Source: Modestobacter italicus (GTDB lineage Bacteria; Actinomycetota; Actinomycetes; Mycobacteriales; Geodermatophilaceae). From it: a DNA stretch of 64,000 nucleotides. Position numbers and translations under genes: made by a program. Of the stretch, positions 8,390 through 16,509 are shown one piece after another (within the stretch, counting starts at the first letter, position 1; every line of letters begins with the position of its first letter). The notes beneath the pieces were generated by a model, which saw only the letters and a program-made list of their open reading frames with translations, did not search any database and was not told the DNA's origin. The stretch is from positions 186,001 to 250,000 of the forward strand of contig NZ_JABGCJ010000005.1 in assembly GCF_019799965.1 (NCBI RefSeq), read 5' to 3'.

Positions 8390-11049
8390 AGCTCGACGGA
8401 GCCGACGTCCCCGGCACGCCGAGGCCGGGCCAGTGTCTGCGCACCTGGATCCGGGAGTGCGGTGGGACGGCGGTCAAGAAGGGCTGCGACACCGGGGACT
8501 GCGGGGCCTGCACGGTGCTCCTGGACGGTTCGCCGGTGCACTCCTGCATCACCCCGGCCCTGCGCGCAGCTGGCCGGTCGGTCACCACCGCCGCCGGGCT
8601 CGGCACCCCGGAGGAGCCCTCGGCGGTGCAGCGCCGGTTCGTCGCGGCGGCCGGGTTCCAGTGCGGCTTCTGCACGCCGGGCTGGGTGGTCACCGCGACG
8701 GCGCTGGCCGACGCGGACGGGACGGTCTCCGTCGAGGAGCCGGAGCGGGCCTTCAAGGGCAACCTCTGCCGGTGCACCGGCTACCGGTCCGTCCGGGACG
8801 CGCTCGCCGGCCGGGACAACGTGACCGCAGCCCGCACCGGCCCGGGCTGCGGGGCGGTCGGCACCTCGGTCGCGGCCCCCGCCGGACCGCGGGTGGTCAC
8901 CGGCCGCGAGCCCTACGCCCTGGACCTGCCCGACACCGGGGTGCTGCACGTGCGGCTGGTCCGCGCCGAGCAGGCCCACGCCCGGATCGTCTCGATCGAC
9001 GCCTCGCGGGCGGAAGCACTCCCCGGCGTCGAGCTGGTGCTCACCTCCGCCGACGCACCCGACGTCCTGTACTCCACCGGCCGGCACGAGAACCGGCTCG
9101 ACGACCCCGACGACACCCGGCTGTTCGACGAGGTGGTGCGCTTCCGCGGGCAGCGGGTCGCCGCCGTGGTGGCGACCTCGGCCGCCCTCGCCGAACGCGC
9201 CGCCGCACTGGTCGAGGTCGGGTACGCGCCGCTGCCGGCGGTCTTCGACCCCGAGGCGGCCCGGTCCCCCGGCGCGCCGCTGGTGCACGGTGACAAGGAC
9301 GCCGCGGCGTCCCGGATCGCCGAGCCCTGCCGCAACGTGGTCGCCGCGTCGCACGGGGAGGTCGGCGACGTGACCGCCGCGCTGGCCACGGCGGCGCACA
9401 CCGTCCGCGGTACCTGGACCAGCGCCCGGGTCACCCACGCCGCGCTGGAGACCCACGGGGCCCGGGCCTGGGTCGACGAGGACGGGACGCTGGTGGTGCG
9501 GACGAGCACCCAGGTGCCCTTCCTGGTCCGCGACGAGCTCGCCCGGGTGCTCGGCCGCGATCCGCAGCGGGTGCGGGTCGTCGCCGCCCGGGTCGGCGGC
9601 GGCTTCGGCGGCAAGCAGGAGCTGCTGGTCGAGGACGTGGTCGCGCTGGCCGCGCTGCGGCTGGCCGGGCGCGGCGACCGCCGTGCGGTGCAGCTGGAGC
9701 TGACCCGCGAGGAGCAGTTCACCGCCGTGCCGATGCGGCATCCGATGCGGGTGACGGTGGCCGTGGGCGCGGACCCGGACGGCCGGCTCACCGCGTTGCA
9801 CGTCGACGTGCTCAGCGACACCGGCGCGTACGGCAACCACGGGCCCGGGGTGATGTACCACGGCGTGCACGAGTCGGTGGCTGCCTATCGCGTCCCGAAC
9901 AAGCGGGTGGACGCCGAGGCCGTCTACACGAACAACCCGCCGAGCGGCGCCTTCCGCGGGTACGGCCTGGGCCAGGTGGTGTTCGCCATCGAGTCCGCGC
10001 TCGACGAGCTGGCCCGCCGGGTGGGTCTCTCCCCGTTCGACCTGCGCCGCCGCAACGTGGTCGTGCCGGGTGACCCGTTCGTGGTCGACGGGTACCCGAA
10101 CACCGACCTGGCGTTCGGCAGCTACGGGCTCGACCAGTGCCTGGACCTCGCCGAGCAGGCGCTCGCCGACACGGCGGCGACCCCGGCGCCCCCCGGCGGG
10201 GGCTGGACGCTCGGCGAGGGGATGGCGCTGGCGATGATCGCGACCATCCCGCCGCGCGGCCACCACTCGCACGCCCGCGTCGTCCTCGACCCCGACGGCA
10301 CCGCCACCGTCGAGGTCGGGACGGCGGAGTTCGGCAACGGCACCGCGACGGTGCACACCCAGCTCGTCGCCGACGTCCTCGGCCTCTCCCCCGACCGCGT
10401 CCGCCTGGTCACCTCCGACACCGCGACCTCCGGCTACGACTCCGGGGCGTTCGGGTCGACCGGATCGGTGGTCGCCGGTCAGGCGGTACAGCACGCCGCC
10501 GAGGAGGTGCGCCGCCAGCTCGACGCGCTGGGCGGCCCGGACGCCGTCCGCCGGCTGGCCGGCCCGCTGTCGGGGACCGGCGTGAACACCGGCACCGGCC
10601 GGTCGGTGGCGTTCAACGTGCACGCCGTACGGGTCGCGGTGCACGCCGGGACCGGTGAGGTGCGCCTGCTCGACTCCGTGCAGGCCGTCGACGCCGGGGT
10701 GGTGCTCAACCCCGAGCAGCTGCGCGGCCAGGTCGAGGGCGGGGTCGCGCAGGCGATCGGTTCGGCGCTGCAGGAGGAGCTGGTGCTGGCCGAGGGGCGG
10801 GTGCTCACCCGCGGCTTCCGGGACTACCGGACCCCGCAGCTGGGCGACGTGCCGGCCACCCGCGTGCTGTTCGCCGACACCCACGACGCGCTGGGCCCGC
10901 GCGGCGCCAAGTCGATGAGCGAGGCCCCCTACAACCCGGTGGCCCCGGCCATCGCGAACGCGGTGCGCGACGCCATCGGCGTCCGGCCGCACGAGCTGCC
11001 GATGAGCCGCGACCGCATCTGGCGCCTGACCCGAGGAGAGGACCGATGA
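8386..11049 (+). CDS. Fused 2Fe-2S and molybdopterin subunits of a xanthine dehydrogenase-type enzyme
   Basis: An 887-residue fusion. Residues 1-150 form the small subunit: Cys34, Cys39, Cys42 and Cys54 bind the ferredoxin-type cluster, and Cys93, Cys96, Cys128 and Cys130 bind the second cluster. From about 160 onward is the Mo-cofactor large subunit, with [17 protein letters not shown] and the catalytic glutamate Glu846 in [10 protein letters not shown]. The FAD domain is absent here and is supplied by the preceding gene. In classical XDHs, the order is 2Fe-2S, FAD, Mo in one chain or three chains; this layout is less usual. GTG at 8386 is coupled to the upstream stop. Xanthine dehydrogenase is likely, but other purine or heterocycle hydroxylation is possible. 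Confidence 0.9.
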   Translation: MKLDGADVPGTPRPGQCLRTWIRECGGTAVKKGCDTGDCGACTVLLDGSPVHSCITPALRAAGRSVTTAAGLGTPEEPSAVQRRFVAAAGFQCGFCTPGWVVTATALADADGTVSVEEPERAFKGNLCRCTGYRSVRDALAGRDNVTAARTGPGCGAVGTSVAAPAGPRVVTGREPYALDLPDTGVLHVRLVRAEQAHARIVSIDASRAEALPGVELVLTSADAPDVLYSTGRHENRLDDPDDTRLFDEVVRFRGQRVAAVVATSAALAERAAALVEVGYAPLPAVFDPEAARSPGAPLVHGDKDAAASRIAEPCRNVVAASHGEVGDVTAALATAAHTVRGTWTSARVTHAALETHGARAWVDEDGTLVVRTSTQVPFLVRDELARVLGRDPQRVRVVAARVGGGFGGKQELLVEDVVALAALRLAGRGDRRAVQLELTREEQFTAVPMRHPMRVTVAVGADPDGRLTALHVDVLSDTGAYGNHGPGVMYHGVHESVAAYRVPNKRVDAEAVYTNNPPSGAFRGYGLGQVVFAIESALDELARRVGLSPFDLRRRNVVVPGDPFVVDGYPNTDLAFGSYGLDQCLDLAEQALADTAATPAPPGGGWTLGEGMALAMIATIPPRGHHSHARVVLDPDGTATVEVGTAEFGNGTATVHTQLVADVLGLSPDRVRLVTSDTATSGYDSGAFGSTGSVVAGQAVQHAAEEVRRQLDALGGPDAVRRLAGPLSGTGVNTGTGRSVAFNVHAVRVAVHAGTGEVRLLDSVQAVDAGVVLNPEQLRGQVEGGVAQAIGSALQEELVLAEGRVLTRGFRDYRTPQLGDVPATRVLFADTHDALGPRGAKSMSEAPYNPVAPAIANAVRDAIGVRPHELPMSRDRIWRLTRGEDR

Positions 11050-12095
11050 CCGACTTCACCGTGCCCACCGTGGACGTCTCCGCCTACGTCGACCCGGACG
11101 GGTCGACCGCCGGGAGGCAGGCCGCCGCCCGGGCCTTCGACGACGCGGCCCGCACCGTCGGCTTCGTGCAGGTCGTCGGCCACGGCGTGCCCGCGGACGT
11201 CTCGGCCGCCCTCGCCGCGGCGCTCGACGAGTTCTTCGCCCTGCCGGCGGAGGTGAAGAGCGCGTACCGGACGCCGCCGGAGGTCAACCGCGGCTACACC
11301 GCGCCCAGGACCGAGTCGTTGAGCCTGAGCCTGGGGCTGGCGCCGTCGAACCGGATGCACGACTTCTTCGAGGCGTTCAACGTCGGTGCCGCGGCCTCCG
11401 ACCACCCCGGCCTCGAGCTGCCGGCGACGGACTACGCGGAGAACGTGTGGCCGGCCGAGGCCCCAGGGTTCCAGCCGGCGGTGTCGGCCTGGTTCACCGA
11501 GGCCGGCCGGGTGGCGCGCACGCTCACCACGCTCTTCGCCGACGCGCTCGGCCTGCCCCCGGGCTTCTTCGACCGGTACACCGGCCACAGCCTCGACGTG
11601 CTCCGGATGAACAACTACGCGCTGCCCCCCGGAGAGGTGACGCTGGACGGCGACCTCACGGGCATGGGCGAGCACACCGACTACGGCATCGTCACCGTGC
11701 TCTGGGCCGACCAGGTCCGCGGCCTGCAGGTGCTCGGCCGCGACGGGGGCTGGCACGACGTCCAGCCCGCCGACGACGCGCTGCTGGTCAACCTCGGGGA
11801 CCTGATGGCCCGCTGGACCAACGAGCGCTGGCTGTCCACCCTGCACCGGGTCAAGCCGCCCATCGTCGCCGGCCGGATCGAGCGCCGGCGGTCGGCGGCC
11901 TACTTCCACGACGGCGACGTCGACGCGGTCATCGAGACGCTGCCCACCTGCCGGGACGCCGACGGAGGCTCGGCGTTCCCACCGGTCACGGTCGGCGACC
12001 ACATCCGGGCCAAGCTGGCCGGCTCCCGCGCCGGTGTCGCCAACCCCGCGGCCGGGCGCGAGGCCGAGCGGGTGCTCGCCGCCCGGGAGCCCTGA
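11046..12095 (+). CDS. Isopenicillin-N-synthase-like non-haem Fe(II) (2-oxoglutarate) oxygenase
   Basis: A 349-residue oxygenase with the DIOX_N domain ([10 protein letters not shown] around residue 40) and a 2OG-Fe(II) domain. The iron ligands are His210 and Asp212 in HTDYG and His267 in STLHRV; the RRS segment about 20 residues later supplies the co-substrate arginine. The substrate is not predictable. ATG at 11046 overlaps the stop of the molybdenum hydroxylase by ATGA, which strongly suggests a shared pathway. Oxidation or demethylation of a purine or purine-derived compound is my inference. A 141-bp gap then precedes the FAD oxidase. Confidence 0.85.
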   Translation: MTDFTVPTVDVSAYVDPDGSTAGRQAAARAFDDAARTVGFVQVVGHGVPADVSAALAAALDEFFALPAEVKSAYRTPPEVNRGYTAPRTESLSLSLGLAPSNRMHDFFEAFNVGAAASDHPGLELPATDYAENVWPAEAPGFQPAVSAWFTEAGRVARTLTTLFADALGLPPGFFDRYTGHSLDVLRMNNYALPPGEVTLDGDLTGMGEHTDYGIVTVLWADQVRGLQVLGRDGGWHDVQPADDALLVNLGDLMARWTNERWLSTLHRVKPPIVAGRIERRRSAAYFHDGDVDAVIETLPTCRDADGGSAFPPVTVGDHIRAKLAGSRAGVANPAAGREAERVLAAREP

Positions 12096-12236
12096 CCCGG
12101 AGACCCGACCCGAGCACGTGACCCGAGAACGTGATCGGCGCGTTCTCCTCCCGAGACGGGCCCGGACGAGGCTGCGCAGGACGCAGCCGGGCCGGGCCGC
12201 CCACCGCAACCCACCATCCCGTACCGAGGAGCCGCC

Positions 12237-13631
12237 ATGACCGTCACCGACCTGAACCCGGACACCCCCGCGCAGGTGTTCGCCGGCCTCCTGGGCGAGG
12301 ACCGGGTCGTCCCCGGCGGTGCGGAGGCCAGCGCCTACCTCCGCGACTTCTCCTGGTACTCCCCCGTGCTGGAGAACGCGCTGGCCGACACCACCGTCGA
12401 CGCGGTGCTGCGCCCCGGGACCGTCGAGGAGCTGCAGGCCTGCGTCGCGACCGCGGCCCGGCTGGGCGTGCCGGTCACCCTGCGCGGCGCCGGCACCGGC
12501 AACTACGGCCAGTCGCTGCCCCTGCAGAGCGGCGTGGTCATCGACGTCCGCGGCGTCGCCGGGGTGCTCGACGTGCAGCCCGGCCGCATCTCGGTGCTGC
12601 CCGGCACCGTCATGAAGGACGCCGAGGAGGCTGCGCTGGCCGGCGGCCAGGAGTTGGCGGTCATGCCCAGCACCTACCGGATCTCCACCGCGTCGGGCTT
12701 CATCTCCGGCGGTTCGGGCGGGATCGGCGCCGCCGCGAACGGGGACCTGTGGGACGACAACATCCTCGCCGTCGAGCTGCTCACCGTGGAGGAGGAGCCG
12801 CGCACCGTGCGGCTGGAGGGCGACGACGTCCGGCCCGTGCTGCACACCTACGGCACCATCGGCGTGCTCACCCGCGTCGAGCTGCGGCTGGTCCCGGCGC
12901 ACGACTACACCCCGCTGATCATCGCGTTCCGCGACTTCCCCACCCTGGCCGCGTTCGCCTTCGACCTGGTCGCCGGCGACCTGCACGTCCGACTGTGCTC
13001 GGTGCACGAGGCAGCCGGTGCGGCCATGCTGACCCCGATCGTCTCGCTCTACGAGGCGGGCGAGGACGTCGCCCTGCTGTGGGTGGACAGCAGCGACGTG
13101 GCGGCCCTGCGCGAGCGGGTCGAGGCGGCCGGCGGGCGGACCATCGACTGGACGGCGAAGCCGCACATCAGCCAGTTCCCGTTCAGCCACACCATCCTCT
13201 GGGCCCGCAAGGCCGAGCCGACGTCGTCCTGGCTGCAGTGCGAGTACGCCAGCGACCGCAGCGAGTTCCTGACGCAGGTCGCCGCGCTCCGCGACCGCTA
13301 CCCGGGGGTGTTCCTGCAGCACGTGGAGTTCGCGTCGTCCTCGGGCCGCACCCGCCCGCTGGGCATCACCCCGCTGGTCGGGCTGGGCGACCACGAGGAG
13401 GCGCTGGAGGAGCTGATCGCCTTCTGCCGCGAGCTGGGCCTGATCGTGATGAACCCGCACAGCTACGTCGTCGAGGAGGGCGGCTTCGTCGGGGACACCG
13501 CGCAGGTCGTGGCGCTCAAGGACTCCTGCGACCCGCTCGGCCTGCTCAACCCGGGCAAGCTCGGGGACAGCTTCTTCACCTCCCGCGGGCTCACCCCGCC
13601 CAGCGCACGGGCCGCCACCGCCCGCCGGTGA
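12237..13631 (+). CDS. FAD-binding (VAO/PCMH-type) oxidoreductase
   Basis: A 464-residue flavoprotein of the FAD_binding_4 family. RGAGTGNYGQ at about 85-94 and the SGGSGGIGA segment near 160 are the FAD pyrophosphate-binding loops. The protein ends with the LNPGKL segment typical of lactate/glycolate-type oxidases. A good ribosome-binding site (GAGGAG) precedes ATG 12237. It is clearly paralogous to the protein encoded at 23457-24797, sharing the GTGNYGQ loop and overall layout. The substrate is unknown; a 2-hydroxy acid or a heterocyclic intermediate is possible. It is the last rightward gene before the convergent creatininase-family gene. Confidence 0.85.
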   Translation: MTVTDLNPDTPAQVFAGLLGEDRVVPGGAEASAYLRDFSWYSPVLENALADTTVDAVLRPGTVEELQACVATAARLGVPVTLRGAGTGNYGQSLPLQSGVVIDVRGVAGVLDVQPGRISVLPGTVMKDAEEAALAGGQELAVMPSTYRISTASGFISGGSGGIGAAANGDLWDDNILAVELLTVEEEPRTVRLEGDDVRPVLHTYGTIGVLTRVELRLVPAHDYTPLIIAFRDFPTLAAFAFDLVAGDLHVRLCSVHEAAGAAMLTPIVSLYEAGEDVALLWVDSSDVAALRERVEAAGGRTIDWTAKPHISQFPFSHTILWARKAEPTSSWLQCEYASDRSEFLTQVAALRDRYPGVFLQHVEFASSSGRTRPLGITPLVGLGDHEEALEELIAFCRELGLIVMNPHSYVVEEGGFVGDTAQVVALKDSCDPLGLLNPGKLGDSFFTSRGLTPPSARAATARR

Positions 13632-13785
13632 CCGCCCCTGTCGCCGCCCGCCGCTGACGCCGGCGGCGCCTGCGGGTCGACCCGGATCGGGGAGGGTGGA
13701 GCCGCAGGCGCACGCGGCTCCCCCCTCCATCACCCGGCTCGACCCGCGGGAGGCCGGTCGGCGGCCGCCGGACGTGCGGTGGCCG

Positions 13786-13875
13786 GGCCGGTCAGGCGGG
13801 CGGGGTCGGTCAGGCGGGCGGGGTCGGTCAGGCGGGCGGGGCCGGTCAGGCGGGCGGGGTCGGTCAGGCGGGCGG
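13786..13875. repeat. Five-copy 18-bp tandem repeat at the 3' end of the creatininase-family gene
   Basis: Five tandem 18-bp units differ only at one C/T position. Read on the minus strand, each unit encodes Pro-(Ala or Thr)-Pro-Pro-Ala followed by TGA. The TGA complements sit at 13792, 13810, 13828, 13846 and 13864, exactly 18 bp apart. The first, at 13864, is the real stop of the minus-strand gene; the others are in-frame backup stops. Slippage duplication of the gene's last codons is the simplest origin. Confidence 0.95.
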
Positions 13876-14643
13876 GGCCGGGTCGAAGCGGGCCACCTCG
13901 GCCAGCGCCTCGCCGAGGTAGGCGACCATGCCCGCCACCCGCTGCTCCCCGGCCTCGGCGGTGGCCGTGCTGGCGTCGCCGATCACCCCGGCGGGCCCGA
14001 AGTCGTCCGAGGACCAGCCGAAGGACACCGACCCCCCGAACCGCACGTGCCGGTAGCCGGCCAGGTGCTCGGGCACCCAGCGGCGGGCCTGGGACATGTC
14101 CACCAGGTCTGGGCGCAGGTGCAGCATCACCGAGGTCTCGTCGTGGCCACCGTGCACCCCCATGCCGAGCTCGCCGGCCGGGCTCTGGCCGCCCTGGTCG
14201 GCCGGCAGCCGCGGGTGCAGGGTGAAGGTCCGCAGACCGGTCTCCAGCCGGATGTCCCGCGCCACCACCTGCAGCAGCGCCGAGTTGCCGCCGTGCCCGT
14301 TGACGAACGCCAGCCGCCGGGCCGGCGTCCGCGCCACGCTGCGCCCCAGATCGTGCAGCACCGCGGTGAGGGTGGCGGCCGACAGCCAGAAGGTGCCGGC
14401 GGACCAGGCGTGCTCGTTGGACTTGGTGTAGGCCAGCGGCGGCAGCAGCCACAGGTCGAGTTCGTCGCCGAACTGCGCGACGGCCCGCTCGGCCAGGGCG
14501 TGGGCGGTGATCAGGTCGGTGGCGACCGGCAGGTGGGGGCCGTGCTGCTCGATCGCCCCCACCGGCAGCACCAGGACGCTGTCCGGGCCGAGGCGGTCGG
14601 CGATGACGGGGGCGGAGAGCTCGGTGAGCAGTCGGACGGTCAC
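13864..14643 (-). CDS. Creatininase-family amidohydrolase
   Basis: A 259-residue member of the creatininase/MftE metal-dependent amidohydrolase family. Metal and catalytic residues are visible in GAIEQHGPHLP (Glu32, His34), NGHGGN and HGGHDETS. The family includes creatinine amidohydrolase, riboflavin-pathway formamide hydrolases and the mycofactocin peptidase. No mycofactocin genes are nearby, so a cyclic-amide or N-formyl substrate in the surrounding catabolic island is more likely. GTG at 14643 is chosen because homology starts there; the frame stays open far upstream only by chance. It is divergent from the amidohydrolase gene starting at 14737. The C-terminus is embedded in the tandem repeat. 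Confidence 0.87.
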   Translation of the reverse strand: MTVRLLTELSAPVIADRLGPDSVLVLPVGAIEQHGPHLPVATDLITAHALAERAVAQFGDELDLWLLPPLAYTKSNEHAWSAGTFWLSAATLTAVLHDLGRSVARTPARRLAFVNGHGGNSALLQVVARDIRLETGLRTFTLHPRLPADQGGQSPAGELGMGVHGGHDETSVMLHLRPDLVDMSQARRWVPEHLAGYRHVRFGGSVSFGWSSDDFGPAGVIGDASTATAEAGEQRVAGMVAYLGEALAEVARFDPAPPA

Positions 14644-14680
14644 AGCCGCGCACGCTAGGGACCCTGCGTTGCACCGGTGT

Positions 14681-14694
14681 GACGCCCGGGCGTC
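14681..14694. promoter_or_regulatory. Perfect 14-bp palindrome in the divergent creatininase/amidohydrolase promoter
   Basis: GACGCCCGGGCGTC is a perfect palindrome in the 93-bp region between two divergent genes. A second short palindrome, GTTCGGAAC (14706-14714), follows 11 bp later, and a CAGGGT -10-like element (14725-14730) sits 6 nt before the GTG at 14737. The position fits an operator controlling both genes. No factor can be named; the operon's RpiR regulator is one candidate. Confidence 0.45.
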
Positions 14695-14736
14695 GCCTGG
14701 AACCTGTTCGGAACACCGGGCTGCCAGGGTCTGCGC

Positions 14737-16065
14737 GTGCTGAAGGTGACTGGTGCCCGGGTCGTCTGGACCGGCAGCGGCGAGGAGCTCGCCGGGATCG
14801 ACGTGGCGTGCGGGGACGACGGCCGGGTCACGGCGCTCGGCCCGGCCGTGGCCGGGGACGGCGGGGTGCTGGACGGCGGGGTGCTGGACGCCACCGGCTG
14901 CGTCGTCACGCCGGGGCTGGTCAACGCCCACCACCACCTGCTGCAGACCGCCTTCCGCACCCTGCCCGGCACCCGCGGCGTGCCGATGGCGCAGTGGCTG
15001 CCCACCATGGCCGCCGCCTACGCCGCGGTCGGGGTGGACGACGAGCTGGCCCACGCGGCGGCGTCGGCCGGGCTGGCGGAGGCGCTGCTGAGCGGGGTGA
15101 CCACGGTCGCCGACCACCACCTCACCTGGCCGGCCCTGACCGACGGTGGGGTGGCCATCGCCTCGGCGGCCGCCACCGCGGCCCGCGAGCTGGGGGGCCG
15201 GGTGGCGTTCGTGCGCGGCAGCGCCCGGGACGACCCGGAGACCGCCGCCGCCTCGGCGGACGCCATCGCCGGCGCGCTGGTGCCGCACGGCGGGGTGACC
15301 GCCGACGGGGTGGTCCAGGTCGCCGTCGGCCCGGCCGGGGTGCACAGCGACTCCGCCGGCACGTTCCGGCTGATGGCCGAGGTCGCCGCCGCGCACGGGC
15401 TGCGCCGCCGTACCCAGGCCAACGAGCAGGTCGACGTGGCGGTCGCGGAGGCCCGCTACGGCCGCCGCCCGCTCCAGCTGCTCGAGGAGTGGGGCTGGGT
15501 GGCGCCGGACGTGACCCTCGCCCACCTGTGCGGCGTCACCGACGCCGAGGTGGCCGTGCTGGCCGGTGCGGGGGTCACCGCCACCCACGCGCCGGGCTGC
15601 GACCTGCCGATGGGCTGGGGCGTGGCGCCGATGGCGGCGCTGGCCGACGCCGGGGTGACCGTGGGCCTGGGCACCAGTGGCGGCGGGTCCAACGACGCCG
15701 GGCACCTGCTCGCCGACGCACGCCTCGCGCTGCAGGTCGCACCGCTGGTCGGCCGGCCGGTGAGCGCCCGGGAGGTGCTGGGCTGGGCCACCCGCGGCTC
15801 CGCCGACGGGCTGGGCCGCCCCGATCTGGGACGGCTGGCCGTCGGCGCGCGCGCTGACCTGGTGTGCTGGGACGTCACCGGGGTGGCCGACGCCGGGGTG
15901 GCCGACCCGGTTGCCGGGCTGCTGTGGGCCTCCCCCGGCCGGCGACCGCGGCACGTCGTCGTCGGCGGCCGGGTGGTGGTGCGCGACGGGGTGCTGCAGA
16001 CCGTGTCCGAGGACGTCGTCGTCGCCCGGCTGCACGCCCTGCTCGCCGAGCGGCGGGACCGGTGA
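14737..16065 (+). CDS. 8-oxoguanine deaminase-like amidohydrolase with altered metal site
   Basis: A 442-residue ATZ/TRZ-type amidohydrolase, closest in layout to 8-oxoguanine deaminase. The first metal motif is intact (HHH at 65-67 in NAHHHLLQT), as is the beta-6 histidine (His263 in LAHLCG). However, the beta-5 segment reads RTQANE (Gln227, Glu230) where active relatives have a metal-binding His, and the beta-8 segment reads GLGTSGGGSND, with Ser314 in place of the conserved Asp. The enzyme may therefore be inactive or may use a different mechanism. GTG 14737 has no Shine-Dalgarno; CAGGGT lies 6 nt upstream. Codons 40-49 contain a 15-bp in-frame duplication. Confidence 0.8.
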   Translation: MLKVTGARVVWTGSGEELAGIDVACGDDGRVTALGPAVAGDGGVLDGGVLDATGCVVTPGLVNAHHHLLQTAFRTLPGTRGVPMAQWLPTMAAAYAAVGVDDELAHAAASAGLAEALLSGVTTVADHHLTWPALTDGGVAIASAAATAARELGGRVAFVRGSARDDPETAAASADAIAGALVPHGGVTADGVVQVAVGPAGVHSDSAGTFRLMAEVAAAHGLRRRTQANEQVDVAVAEARYGRRPLQLLEEWGWVAPDVTLAHLCGVTDAEVAVLAGAGVTATHAPGCDLPMGWGVAPMAALADAGVTVGLGTSGGGSNDAGHLLADARLALQVAPLVGRPVSAREVLGWATRGSADGLGRPDLGRLAVGARADLVCWDVTGVADAGVADPVAGLLWASPGRRPRHVVVGGRVVVRDGVLQTVSEDVVVARLHALLAERRDR

Positions 16066-16469
16066 CCGGCCCGCTGGCCGGCGCGGTCCTCGACCACGTC
16101 GGCACCGAGGAGACCGACATCGACGCCCGGGTGGGCTTCCTGGTCGAGATGCTCGGCTTCCGGGTGCTGCGCTGGGGGACGCACGTGGTCACCGGCCGGC
16201 GCATCGCCATGCTCGCCGACCCGGCCGGCACGAAGCTGGAGCTGATGGAGGTGGCCGAGCGGACCGGCGCACTGGCGCACGTCGCCTACCGGGTGGCCGA
16301 CGTGGACGCCGCGCACGCGACGCTGCTGGCGGCGGGGTGCACCGAGGAGCGGGCGCCGTTCGACATCCCGCCCGCCGCTGCCCGCTCGTCGCTGCTGCTG
16401 GAGGCCGCCGGCCACCGCCTGCAGCTCATCGCCTACCGGCCCGGCTCACCGGACCTGGTGGTGACCTGA
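16062..16469 (+). CDS. VOC (glyoxalase/bleomycin-resistance fold) family protein
   Basis: A 135-residue VOC protein made of two beta-alpha-beta-beta-beta units: LDHVGTEETDIDARVGFLVEMLGF at the start and AHVAYRVADVDAAHATLLAAG in the second half. Members include metal-dependent isomerases, lyases and dioxygenases. GTG at 16062 overlaps the preceding amidohydrolase stop by GTGA, so it belongs to the same transcription unit and probably works on the same substrate. The frame is open upstream to 15864, but homology begins at this GTG. No specific activity can be assigned. Confidence 0.82.
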   Translation: MTGPLAGAVLDHVGTEETDIDARVGFLVEMLGFRVLRWGTHVVTGRRIAMLADPAGTKLELMEVAERTGALAHVAYRVADVDAAHATLLAAGCTEERAPFDIPPAAARSSLLLEAAGHRLQLIAYRPGSPDLVVT

Positions 16470-16509
16470 CCGCAACGGCCCCGCAACGTGCCCCGGGGAT
16501 CGTCCCCGC

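Noticed and set aside
8128-13733. Very long minus-strand frames antisense to the xdh and oxygenase genes
   Set aside because: They are shadows of GC-rich coding DNA with His/Arg/Gly-rich composition and no recognisable domain; the plus-strand genes have full motifs and coupled overlaps.
13864-14643. Creatininase-family protein as mycofactocin peptidase MftE
   Set aside because: No mftA, mftB, mftC or other mycofactocin genes are nearby; the neighbours are purine and heterocycle enzymes.
13696-14658. Plus-strand frame starting in the tandem repeat and encoding SGGRGR-type repeats
   Set aside because: Repetitive Gly/Arg sequence is the antisense reading of the creatininase gene and its stop-codon repeat, with no ribosome-binding site.
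14644-14736. Possible tRNA or small RNA in the palindromic intergenic gap
   Set aside because: Too short for two genes and lacks tRNA landmarks; better explained as an operator/promoter region.
13864-16035. 723-codon minus-strand open frame overlapping the deaminase-like gene
   Set aside because: Only the part up to 14643 matches a family (creatininase). The rest is antisense to the well-supported amidohydrolase at 14737-16065 and is low-complexity Arg/Pro/Gly sequence produced by high GC.
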